Positions 1 to 7,597 of a DNA stretch of 64,000 nt are shown piece after piece (the stretch's first letter is position 1; the number at the start of each line of letters is the position of its first letter). The position numbers were made by a program, and so were the translations under genes. The DNA comes from G963668435 sp963668435 (GTDB lineage Bacteria > Latescibacterota > Latescibacteria > Latescibacterales > Latescibacteraceae), in assembly GCA_963668435.2 (NCBI GenBank), contig CAXXSC010000010.1, positions 434,001-498,000 of the forward strand. The letters run 5' to 3'. Below the pieces are notes generated by a model that was given only the letters and a program-made list of their open reading frames with translations, did no database searches and was not told the DNA's origin.

Positions 1-568
1 TGCCTGTGCCGATTTTCAAGTCCGTTCTGGCAAAAGGAACATTCGGCAGCGCCGTTTTTTCGGAAAGCGACCACCCAAAAAGATCGGCTCCGGGGAAAAT
101 GAAACCTCCCAGCAATGTCCCGTTTTTATCGACAGCATCGACAGTCACCGCAGTACCGGCATCGATGACAACACATGCCTGTTTTGCATGACGCCAGGCG
201 GCATAAGCGGCGTAAACCCGGTCGACACCGAGACCAGAACGATTATCATACTGCACTTCAACGGGAATGTCTTCAGCTGTACTGGCAATACGGAGATCGA
301 ATTTTTCCTGCGAGGCGAGACCGCGGTAAAAGGTGTCGCGCCAACGGCCCGAAACGGAAGAGGCAGCAACGATGCCTGACCGGAAATCACCAAGGATATC
401 GTTTTCGATCAGCGATATCAGCTCTTGTTCACTATCGGGATAAAGGGCATTCAGTCTACCCTTGATGACTGAACCGTCGAAAACACCCCAGTGAATACGG
501 CTGTTACCGCTGTCAATGACAAGTATGCCGGATCGTATTGCATCTTTTTCATGAAGGGCACATGTCAT
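1..568 (-). CDS. coaX: Type III pantothenate kinase, C-terminal part outside the window
   Basis: This would phosphorylate pantothenate in the first committed step of coenzyme A synthesis. About 189 codons are visible before the left edge cuts the gene. The actin-like ATPase fold shows in the phosphate-1 motif IDSGNS (residues 18-23), GLGVDR near 112-117 with the catalytic Asp typical of the family, and VVIDAGTAVTVD near 133-144. These are CoaX signatures, not those of type I or II kinases. The ATG at 568 lies inside the 3' end of the biotin ligase gene with a 20-base overlap, so the two are probably translationally coupled. The gene is last visible in the purN-nadC-birA-coaX run. panC and panD of the same pathway lie near 16-18 kb; panB is not in the window. 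Confidence 0.93.
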   Translation of the reverse strand, partial: MTCALHEKDAIRSGILVIDSGNSRIHWGVFDGSVIKGRLNALYPDSEQELISLIENDILGDFRSGIVAASSVSGRWRDTFYRGLASQEKFDLRIASTAEDIPVEVQYDNRSGLGVDRVYAAYAAWRHAKQACVVIDAGTAVTVDAVDKNGTLLGGFIFPGADLFGWSLSEKTALPNVPFARTDLKIGTG

Positions 569-1211
569 CTTCAGAATCTCCTGCGGCCTGTACCTGTCCG
601 GTCAGCGACCGGAACATCGGCACATAACGTGAGAGAAACACCCGGAGGAACGCTCCCCTGTCGAAAGCCCTGCCCATTTCTACCGAAAGCGAGGTGGCCT
701 CGTCGAGGTCTGCTTTTCCGAAATCATCGGCACATTGATTGCAATTGAGCCCGAGACCGAAAATCAGTGATTGCAGGATGCCGCCGCCGATTTTCGTTTC
801 ATACAGGATTCCGGCCACTTTTTTGCCGCCGATCAGAACATCATTGGGCAATTTGACCGCATAATCGAGCTGGCCGGTGAATGGTACGAGGCTCTCTATC
901 AAAATGTCTGCTGTCGCCACTGTCAACCCGTCGAGATTGTCGACAGAATCCGGCAGAGGCAGAATTAGTGAGAGATAAAGTCCCTTTTTATCGAGTGAAA
1001 GCCAGTCCCGGCCCTGTGTTCCGCGCCCGGCTGTCTGTGCCGCGGCAGTTATAAGAGTCCAGGGTGCTGCGCCGTTGTCAAGAAGTTCGGCGGCATAATC
1101 CATGGTCGAGGTCACCGACGGGATATCGTGCCACTGAAAAGTGACGTTCTTGACATGTAATATCGACACACAGCCGCTTTCATTGTTTTCGGCAATGTTT
1201 ATTTCGTTCAT
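549..1211 (-). CDS. birA: Biotin--[acetyl-CoA carboxylase] ligase, no DNA-binding domain
   Basis: The protein (about 220 residues) joins biotin to the carrier lysine of biotin-dependent carboxylases through biotinyl-AMP. The nucleotide/biotin loop GRGTQGR lies at about 62-68. KLPNDV (120-125) replaces the usual KWPNDV, and KKVAGIL follows with the expected catalytic lysine near 131. It starts directly with the catalytic domain, so it lacks the N-terminal winged helix of E. coli BirA and is unlikely to repress biotin genes. I chose the ATG at 1211 because GAGG sits just upstream; an in-frame TTG eight codons earlier is the alternative. It follows nadC and overlaps coaX, consistent with a cofactor operon. 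Confidence 0.93.
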   Translation of the reverse strand: MNEINIAENNESGCVSILHVKNVTFQWHDIPSVTSTMDYAAELLDNGAAPWTLITAAAQTAGRGTQGRDWLSLDKKGLYLSLILPLPDSVDNLDGLTVATADILIESLVPFTGQLDYAVKLPNDVLIGGKKVAGILYETKIGGGILQSLIFGLGLNCNQCADDFGKADLDEATSLSVEMGRAFDRGAFLRVFLSRYVPMFRSLTGQVQAAGDSEDDMCPS

Positions 1212-1257
1212 ACAGCCTCTGTCTGTTCTGGACAAGTTCCGGACTACTGTGCCCGGT

Positions 1258-2136
1258 TTACAGTTCTTCGAAAAGAAGCGAAAAATCGTGGCAGGCTACC
1301 GAATGGGTCAACGAACCAACCGAGATGTAATCAACACCGGTTTCGGCAACCCTGCGCACCGTATCGAGTCCGATATTACCGGAAACCTCCACCCTGATCG
1401 AACGGTCGTTTTCGGCATTGGTGGAATGAATGATCTCGACCGAGCGCTCAAGCTCGGAAATATCCATATTATCAAGCATTATGATGTCAACAGACGTGTA
1501 GACCGCCTCGAGGACCTCCTCGTATGACTGGCACTCGACTTCGATCTTCATCTCGCTGTTCTCACTGTCCTTGAGATGAGACACGACACCGTCGACGGCA
1601 ATCCTGATGCCACCGGCAACCGCGATATGGTTATCCTTGATAAGCACCATGTCATAAAGACCGAAACGATGGTTGTGCCCACCGCCGACCTTGACCGCAT
1701 ATTTGTCGAGATGACGCATTGTGGGCATGGTTTTCCGCGTGTCGAGTATCATCGCGCGGCAGCCCTCGATCTCACTGACATATTCCGCTGTCTGGGATGA
1801 AATACCTGTCAGCCTGCCGAGGAAATTCAGGGCAGTGCGCTCAGCCTGGAGAATGGATGACACCTTGCCGGAAATTTCGACAATTTTCTGGCCTTTTTTG
1901 ATTTCATCGCCGTCTTTGAAATGAGCCTGGAATGTCATTGACGAGTCAACAGTATGAAACACTTTCATGGCCACTTCTATACCGGCAAGGACACCATCGG
2001 CCTTACTGAAAAGAAAAGCTGTCGATTCGAGATCCTCAGGTACAGTGGCAATAGTTGTCATATCACCGGCCCCAAGATCCTCTTTCAGCGCCGCAGCAAT
2101 AAGCGCATCGGTCAGTTTCGCCCAGTTCCTATGCAT
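1258..2136 (-). CDS. nadC: Nicotinate-nucleotide pyrophosphorylase (carboxylating)
   Basis: Converts quinolinate and PRPP to nicotinate mononucleotide in de novo NAD synthesis. At 292 residues it has normal family length. Visible motifs are LKEDLGAGDMTT (17-28), ERTALNFLGRLTGI (99-112), DTRKTMP (132-138), GGGHNHRFGLYD (151-162) and KDNH (167-170), which together form the quinolinate/PRPP site of type II phosphoribosyltransferases. GAGGGATA directly precedes the ATG. It lies 37 bases after purN and 46 before birA, in one transcription unit. nadA and nadB are not in the window. Confidence 0.96.
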   Translation of the reverse strand: MHRNWAKLTDALIAAALKEDLGAGDMTTIATVPEDLESTAFLFSKADGVLAGIEVAMKVFHTVDSSMTFQAHFKDGDEIKKGQKIVEISGKVSSILQAERTALNFLGRLTGISSQTAEYVSEIEGCRAMILDTRKTMPTMRHLDKYAVKVGGGHNHRFGLYDMVLIKDNHIAVAGGIRIAVDGVVSHLKDSENSEMKIEVECQSYEEVLEAVYTSVDIIMLDNMDISELERSVEIIHSTNAENDRSIRVEVSGNIGLDTVRRVAETGVDYISVGSLTHSVACHDFSLLFEEL

Positions 2137-2173
2137 TATCCCTCAGATTTCCCCGTTTATGATATTGTATTTA

Positions 2174-2773
2174 TTATAGTTTTATTTCACAGTCAACAAT
2201 TTTCCGGATTGTTTCCGGATAAATAATATGCTCCTGCTCAAGCACTCTTTTCTGAAGCGTTTCAGGGGTATCGTCAGGAAGAACCGGCACTTTTATCTGC
2301 GCGAGAATCTTTCCGTTATCATACTCACCGTCAACAAGATGCACCGTAGGTCCGCTTTCAGTCTCACCGGCGGCTATCACGGCATTGTGAACATGCATAC
2401 CATACATGCCCTTGCCGCCGAATTTCGGCAACAGGGCCGGGTGAATATTCAGCATGTGTCCTGCATAGGCACCAAGCAGATTATCACCGATTTTCTTCAT
2501 GTATCCGGCGAGCACAACAAGATCGACACCGCGTTCCTGAAACTCAGAGGTGATCCGTTTATCAGCAGCCTCGGCCGATTCCTCGGTGACAGCACTGACA
2601 TGAAGCGCATCTATCCCATGCTTTTCCGCGCGCTCGAGAGCATATGCCGACGAGTTGTTCGAGATCACCAGAACAACATCAGCTGCAAGCGATCCTTTGA
2701 GCGTGCTGTCAATGATACTCTGAAGATTCGAGCCGCCTCCGCTGGCAAGGACTCCGAGTTTCAAACGTTCCAC
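2174..2773 (-). CDS. purN: Phosphoribosylglycinamide formyltransferase
   Basis: Transfers a formyl group from 10-formyltetrahydrofolate to GAR in purine synthesis. The 199-residue protein has the phosphate loop SGGGSNLQ (11-18), the catalytic NIHPALLP segment (Asn109, His111) and VHLVDGEYDNG with Asp148, matching the Asn-His-Asp set of PurN. The start is a GTG with AAGGATACAT upstream. It is first in a run with nadC, birA and coaX, downstream of a well-formed sigma70-type promoter. Confidence 0.95.
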   Translation of the reverse strand: MERLKLGVLASGGGSNLQSIIDSTLKGSLAADVVLVISNNSSAYALERAEKHGIDALHVSAVTEESAEAADKRITSEFQERGVDLVVLAGYMKKIGDNLLGAYAGHMLNIHPALLPKFGGKGMYGMHVHNAVIAAGETESGPTVHLVDGEYDNGKILAQIKVPVLPDDTPETLQKRVLEQEHIIYPETIRKIVDCEIKL

Positions 2774-2838
2774 ATGTATCCTTTCTAAATCATGGTATTC
2801 GCAGCCCCCCTCAGGGACACTGCGTACTGTCTAGTTTT

Positions 2839-2868
2839 ATTATATTCAATAATGACAGCATCATGCAA
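2839..2868 (-). promoter_or_regulatory. Predicted sigma70-type promoter for purN-nadC-birA-coaX
   Basis: On the minus strand TTGCAT (2863-2868) is followed after 18 bases by a perfect TATAAT (2839-2844), leaving about 60 bases of leader before purN. Position and sequence fit a housekeeping promoter. It separates this operon from the M16 peptidase genes upstream. Confidence 0.6.
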
Positions 2869-2909
2869 CGGATTTTTTATCCTGAAAGCTGTACACTTAC
2901 TACACAAGC

Positions 2910-4208
2910 TCATTCCGCGAGAACGCAGCCCTGCGAATAGGGACCTGTCAGGTATTTTTTGCCGACCGTGATAATATCCTCCGCACTGACAGCATCAATA
3001 CCGGCCCCGAACTTGTCGACATACTCGTATCCTGCGCCAAGAATTTCGTACTGACCATACTTGGTCGCCTGACTAGCGTTTGATTCCTGCCCCATGATAT
3101 TCATACCCTTGAGGAAATTCTTGGCGTTCGTGATCTCCTCATCGTCAGCTTTTTCCTCAGTCATCTTATGGACCTCGCTGATCAGCACATCCCGGGCCTC
3201 TTCGTAGGATTCCGGTTTCGTACCGATATAGGCCACGAATATGCCGCTTTCATTCCGGCCGTTATAAAATGACGACACCTGATAGGCTAGTCCGCGCTCT
3301 TCTCTTATTGCGACAAACAGCCGTGAGTTCATCGAGCCACCGGTAATGCCGTTCAAAACCTCCATCGCATAATGATCGGGATCGGTCATGGTAGGCGAGG
3401 GCCATCCCAGGGCGAACCAGCTTGCGGCGATGTTACGTTTTTCGATCTTAACCGAAGGCTCGGTGTAATCCTTGCGGCTCCCGGCAACAGCTTCCGGATC
3501 ATCATCCCGGGCAAGACCTCCAAGCGCATCGCTTACAGCTTTGACCAGGCGCTTTTCATCGAAATTGCCGATTGCCGTGATCACCATATTGTTAGGCACA
3601 TAGATTTCCTTGTACATGGCGATGATATCTTCACGTGTAAAAGAGTCTATGGTTTCTTCTGTGCCAAGACGGGATTTATGGAAAGGATGATCGCCATAAT
3701 GAGCCTCGACCATCAGATCGACAGCCCGGTAAATAGGTTGGTCATTCCGCGTGAGAATCGAGCGCTTCTGGAGATTTTTCTGAAGATCGACATATTCCTC
3801 CGGGAAAACAGCATTCATCAGAAGATCGAAAAGTATGTCGAGGCTCGGATAGACACTCTCTACCGTTGACTGCATAACAAGATTGCCATACTCACGGTTT
3901 GCCGCGGTCGAAAGACGGGTGCCCATGCTTTCCAGTTCAAGAGCGATCTGCTCGGAGCTCCGCGACTCGGTTCCCTTGAGAATGGTATCCTGCATCAGGG
4001 TGGAAAGCCCAGCCTGACTGTCAGTTTCATAAAGACTGCCCATTTTGAGTGACACCGCGATGGAAACGATATTGTTGGCGGTGGACGGTTTCGTTATAAT
4101 TGTCAGGCCGTTTGGCAATGTATTTCGTTTCACGGATTCTGCCTCCACGGGAGCGCCCGCATACGAAAGTATCAGGGCCGTTACAAGTATTGTCGTCAGT
4201 TTTTTCAA
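2910..4208 (-). CDS. M16B peptidase family, non-catalytic (R/Y) subunit
   Basis: A 432-residue secreted M16 zinc-peptidase homologue with a signal peptide ending near residue 23. The zinc site HxxEH is absent; the matching place reads GLSTLMQDTILKGT (67-80). The substrate-binding R/Y signature is kept in RLFVAIREERGLAYQVSSFY. In M16B enzymes one subunit carries zinc and the other the R/Y pair, so this is the partner of the next gene upstream. The start is a TTG preceded by GGAGGTGGACG, and its first bases overlap the stop of the catalytic gene by 4. A periplasmic processing or quality-control peptidase is inferred. Confidence 0.9.
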   Translation of the reverse strand: MKKLTTILVTALILSYAGAPVEAESVKRNTLPNGLTIITKPSTANNIVSIAVSLKMGSLYETDSQAGLSTLMQDTILKGTESRSSEQIALELESMGTRLSTAANREYGNLVMQSTVESVYPSLDILFDLLMNAVFPEEYVDLQKNLQKRSILTRNDQPIYRAVDLMVEAHYGDHPFHKSRLGTEETIDSFTREDIIAMYKEIYVPNNMVITAIGNFDEKRLVKAVSDALGGLARDDDPEAVAGSRKDYTEPSVKIEKRNIAASWFALGWPSPTMTDPDHYAMEVLNGITGGSMNSRLFVAIREERGLAYQVSSFYNGRNESGIFVAYIGTKPESYEEARDVLISEVHKMTEEKADDEEITNAKNFLKGMNIMGQESNASQATKYGQYEILGAGYEYVDKFGAGIDAVSAEDIITVGKKYLTGPYSQGCVLAE

Positions 4209-5581
4209 CGTCCACCTCCGTCTCCAGCGTCTGTTCGCGGCTGTATTACGCCAAACGTGTATGAGGAGGGATTGAGAACTGCTTGCGCGTATTTCTGAAC
4301 ATCCGCGACAGTCACCGACTCAATGGAGTGTTCATACTCGGTGATCCGGTCAAGCATACCGAGCGTATTGTAAAAACCGAGAGTGTGAGCGATATCCGAA
4401 TCTGTCTCGTTACTGAACTGGTAGTCAGCCTTGAGCATTGTCTGGACCTTTTTCAACTCCTCGGACGACAGCGGTTCATTACGCAGTTTATCCATTTCTT
4501 CCAGTATGGCATCCCTGAAAGCGTCAACATTCTCGGCATCGAGGGTGGCATAGACCATGAAGAGTCCGGTATGCCTCATGGGATAGATAAACGCCTGCAC
4601 GGAGCTGACCAGCCTGTCCTCCTCGACTAAACGGCGGTACAGCCGTGAACTGCGCCCCTCGCCCAATACAGAGCTCATGACATCAAGCGAGGCGTTCTCG
4701 GCAAAATCAGTGTAGCCATCCGTCTTGAAAGCCATCATGACATAGGTCATGTTGACATCTTTTTCTATCACGAAATCCTGAACGCCCGAACTCTCCGGAT
4801 TGGAGAACTCCGCCCTCTTGCTGTCGACTTCCTGATTGGGCTCCCACCCTTCCGTGAGACGTTTGATCTCGGCGACAGCGTCCTCGGTTGTGACATCACC
4901 GACAACAACAGCGCTCATATTGTTGGGCACATAAAATGTATCGAGATAACGCCTGAAATCATCACGAGTCATCGCAGAAACGCTTTCTTTCGTACCAAGG
5001 ACCGGATGCTCATAAGGTGTCGACTTGAACACGACCTTGAACAGCTCCTCGTAGAGCTTGCCAATGGGCTGATCTTCCTTGCGGTTGATCTCCTCCTTGA
5101 TGACACCGAGCTCTTTTTTGATCTCCTCCTCGGGGAAACTCGAGTTTCTGATCGCATCAACGAGCACATCGGCTGCAAGGTTGAAATTGTCGGAGGGCAG
5201 AACCACATAATAAGCGGTATACTCTTTCGAAGTGAACGCGTTGTTATAGCCGCCGAGGCTCTTTATCGCACGGTCGATCTCGCCGACACCACGCTTTTCC
5301 GTTCCCTTGAAAAACATGTGCTCATAGAAATGCGATATGCCGTGTTCCGGCTCTGTCTCATTGATGCTTCCGGTATTGCACCAGAGATAGACAGCTACAA
5401 TCGGGGCGGTATGCACCTCCTTGACAATGACATCGAGGCCGTTGTCAAGAGTCGTTATCGAATAATCCGAGAACGGCGATTTAGTCATGGATGCATTCTC
5501 CGTCTGTTTTTCCGCACATGAAAGCGCGGTCAATGCAATTCCCGCAATCGATATTGCGGCGATCATTCTTTTTAAAATCAC
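4205..5581 (-). CDS. M16B zinc metallopeptidase, catalytic lipoprotein subunit
   Basis: A 458-residue M16 peptidase. The zinc-binding inverted motif HFYEH is at 84-88 and the third ligand is probably Glu163 or Glu164 in IKEEI. The N-terminus has a lipobox (LTALSC, Cys22), so the enzyme should be membrane-anchored facing the periplasm. The C-terminal half lacks the R/Y pair, which lies in the overlapping downstream gene, so the two products probably form a heterodimer. The start is a GTG behind GGGAGGGTACAGCC. Its substrate cannot be read from sequence. Confidence 0.92.
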   Translation of the reverse strand: MILKRMIAAISIAGIALTALSCAEKQTENASMTKSPFSDYSITTLDNGLDVIVKEVHTAPIVAVYLWCNTGSINETEPEHGISHFYEHMFFKGTEKRGVGEIDRAIKSLGGYNNAFTSKEYTAYYVVLPSDNFNLAADVLVDAIRNSSFPEEEIKKELGVIKEEINRKEDQPIGKLYEELFKVVFKSTPYEHPVLGTKESVSAMTRDDFRRYLDTFYVPNNMSAVVVGDVTTEDAVAEIKRLTEGWEPNQEVDSKRAEFSNPESSGVQDFVIEKDVNMTYVMMAFKTDGYTDFAENASLDVMSSVLGEGRSSRLYRRLVEEDRLVSSVQAFIYPMRHTGLFMVYATLDAENVDAFRDAILEEMDKLRNEPLSSEELKKVQTMLKADYQFSNETDSDIAHTLGFYNTLGMLDRITEYEHSIESVTVADVQKYAQAVLNPSSYTFGVIQPRTDAGDGGGR

Positions 5582-5670
5582 GGCTGTACCCTCCCGCTAT
5601 CTTATTGTGAATCGTAATAATCACGTCGTATATCCTTCCACAGCCGTCAAATAAAAACGGCCGTATCTTT

Positions 5671-6129
5671 TTATTTCGTCCGTACAATGAAAGCGCCGTC
5701 ACCACCATGTTTCCTGTCAGCGAAACGATAGTCTTTTATCAATTTCGCGCCCTTACCGGCAAGATAGCTCATTACAGACTGCCTTATGACACTTATCCCC
5801 TCTTGACTGTTGTTGCCTCGCCCGGTAATGACAAGGATTGTCTCCCCTTTGCCTTTTGAGTGTTTCAATGCGACAGAAAGAACTGTTACAGCCTCCTGGC
5901 GCTTGAGACCGTGGAGGTCGATTTCCCGGTCAAAACCATCCGTTTTTGCCTTAACCGGGGCTTTTTTCGGCTGTTGACTATTTCCTTCGAACTTGGCACG
6001 GTACATATCGGACGGCATATTATCAAGCGCTTTCATAAAAAGCTCAAGATCATCTTTATCACTTTCGGCCATCGTTACAGTTCCCGTTTGTTTCAAAACA
6101 GCGGTCTGAGACGAGTATAAACCGCTCAT
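5671..6129 (-). CDS. Smr-domain protein
   Basis: A 152-residue protein whose C-terminal 80 residues form an Smr domain: DLHG at 71-74, then TGRGNNS at 102-108 where the family usually has TGKG. Stand-alone Smr proteins are implicated in nucleic acid cleavage or rescue of collided ribosomes; which applies here is unknown. The N-terminus is charged and probably disordered. The ATG at 6129 lies 4 bases after the flippase stop; an internal ATG at 6072 with GGGAACTGTAACG upstream is an equally good start. Confidence 0.85.
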   Translation of the reverse strand: MSGLYSSQTAVLKQTGTVTMAESDKDDLELFMKALDNMPSDMYRAKFEGNSQQPKKAPVKAKTDGFDREIDLHGLKRQEAVTVLSVALKHSKGKGETILVITGRGNNSQEGISVIRQSVMSYLAGKGAKLIKDYRFADRKHGGDGAFIVRTK

Positions 6130-6133
6130 AGTA

Positions 6134-7594
6134 TCACACGTTCAGTTTCCCGCGCACAAAAACTCGTTCGTCCTCATAAAGGAACGGTCCGAAAACATAG
6201 GCCGCAACCGGAATCAGAATGAGCAGCGCCCGGTAAGGAATACTGAATACGAGCGACTCCGGCGAATAAAGCTCATGCAGGATAATGGGAAGACCTGTCA
6301 CTGCGACCGCATAGGCCAGACGGCGGTATTCGTAAGGCACACGGTATATCCTGCTCGACACCATATACATGGCCAGCGCCATTACAAGATAAGACAATAC
6401 AGTCGTATAGGCCGCACCGATAACACCGAATGCCGGTATGAAATAGAAATTCAGCCCAACGTTGATTAGAGCGGCAATGAATGTAACCAGCGGCAGGTAT
6501 TTCGTCTTTTCTTTAATGAAAACACCGGCCAACATGATAATATATAGTCCAAAGAAAATATAGGAAAACGACACCACCGGCACAATCAATGAAAGCGATT
6601 CGGGGAATTTCGGTGCATAGAAACAGAATATTTCACTCCTGAACAGAACGATACCAAGAAAAGCCATGCCGATAAAAACGATATAAAATGTCGTAACCCG
6701 GGCGAAAAAACGCCCCATCTGCTCGGCTGAATCCCGCATGGAAAGATAGAACGGATGCCAGGCAAGGCGGAAGGAGTTGACGAACACAACAATGCCAACC
6801 ATTCCGAGCTGATAGGCATTGTTATAGCCACCGAGTGCTTCGGCGGCATCGGTCTCTATGAGCCTGAGGATCATCTGTTTGTCGGCGAAATCAATGACTT
6901 TCATGCACAAAAGGCTGAAAATGGTAGGTATGCCGAATGCAAAAAGCACCTTGAGCGCCTTGAATGAGATAACCGGCCTGAGATAGCGTAGAATCACCGG
7001 CAGCAGTAGAACAGCCACAGCCGAGACGACAATGAGATTGGCCTCAAAAACCCCCTTGAGTCCGCGGCCGAGTATCCAGACAAGAATAACATTGACACCG
7101 ATGAACAGGAAAAATCGTGAAAATGACACCACCGAATAATAAATGAAACGGTTTTCGGCCCTGAGGACAAGTGTTGGGAAAATGACAATTGTATCGAGAA
7201 TAAGTATGAAAAACAGCAGACGGGTGATATAGGGTGAGCTCAACTCGTTGTCTGTCATCAGAAGCGAAACAGATGAACTACTGAACCAGAACGAGGCCAG
7301 GATACCGAGACCGACAGCCAGTGAAAAATAAAATGCCGAACTGAACAGCTCCTTTTTTCTCTCTTTATAGGCATCATCGAGGAAATATCGGAGAAATGCC
7401 GTATCGAGGCCCAGTGTATAGAACACAGCCACAAAAGCAACCACTGTATATATCGCCGAACGATAGCCAAGCTCCGCCGGATCGAGCGCACGGTTGTACA
7501 TGAAACCGAGGAGAAACCCGGTGCCCCGTGAAATCGTTTCCGCGAGCCCGTAAACCACCGATTGCGTGAAGAGGCGGCGAAGATGTTGCAGCAT
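6134..7594 (-). CDS. Polysaccharide flippase of the Wzx/MATE-like (MVF) superfamily
   Basis: A 486-residue protein made almost entirely of hydrophobic segments, with about 12-14 predicted membrane helices and the N-terminal RGTGFLLGFMYNRALDPAEL pattern of polysaccharide biosynthesis flippases. It should move lipid-linked oligosaccharides across the inner membrane. GGAGGTAGCCG precedes the ATG, and it follows the propeller protein by 3 bases. No capsule or O-antigen glycosyltransferase cluster adjoins it, so its substrate is unknown. Confidence 0.87.
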   Translation of the reverse strand: MLQHLRRLFTQSVVYGLAETISRGTGFLLGFMYNRALDPAELGYRSAIYTVVAFVAVFYTLGLDTAFLRYFLDDAYKERKKELFSSAFYFSLAVGLGILASFWFSSSSVSLLMTDNELSSPYITRLLFFILILDTIVIFPTLVLRAENRFIYYSVVSFSRFFLFIGVNVILVWILGRGLKGVFEANLIVVSAVAVLLLPVILRYLRPVISFKALKVLFAFGIPTIFSLLCMKVIDFADKQMILRLIETDAAEALGGYNNAYQLGMVGIVVFVNSFRLAWHPFYLSMRDSAEQMGRFFARVTTFYIVFIGMAFLGIVLFRSEIFCFYAPKFPESLSLIVPVVSFSYIFFGLYIIMLAGVFIKEKTKYLPLVTFIAALINVGLNFYFIPAFGVIGAAYTTVLSYLVMALAMYMVSSRIYRVPYEYRRLAYAVAVTGLPIILHELYSPESLVFSIPYRALLILIPVAAYVFGPFLYEDERVFVRGKLNV

Positions 7595-7597
7595 CGG

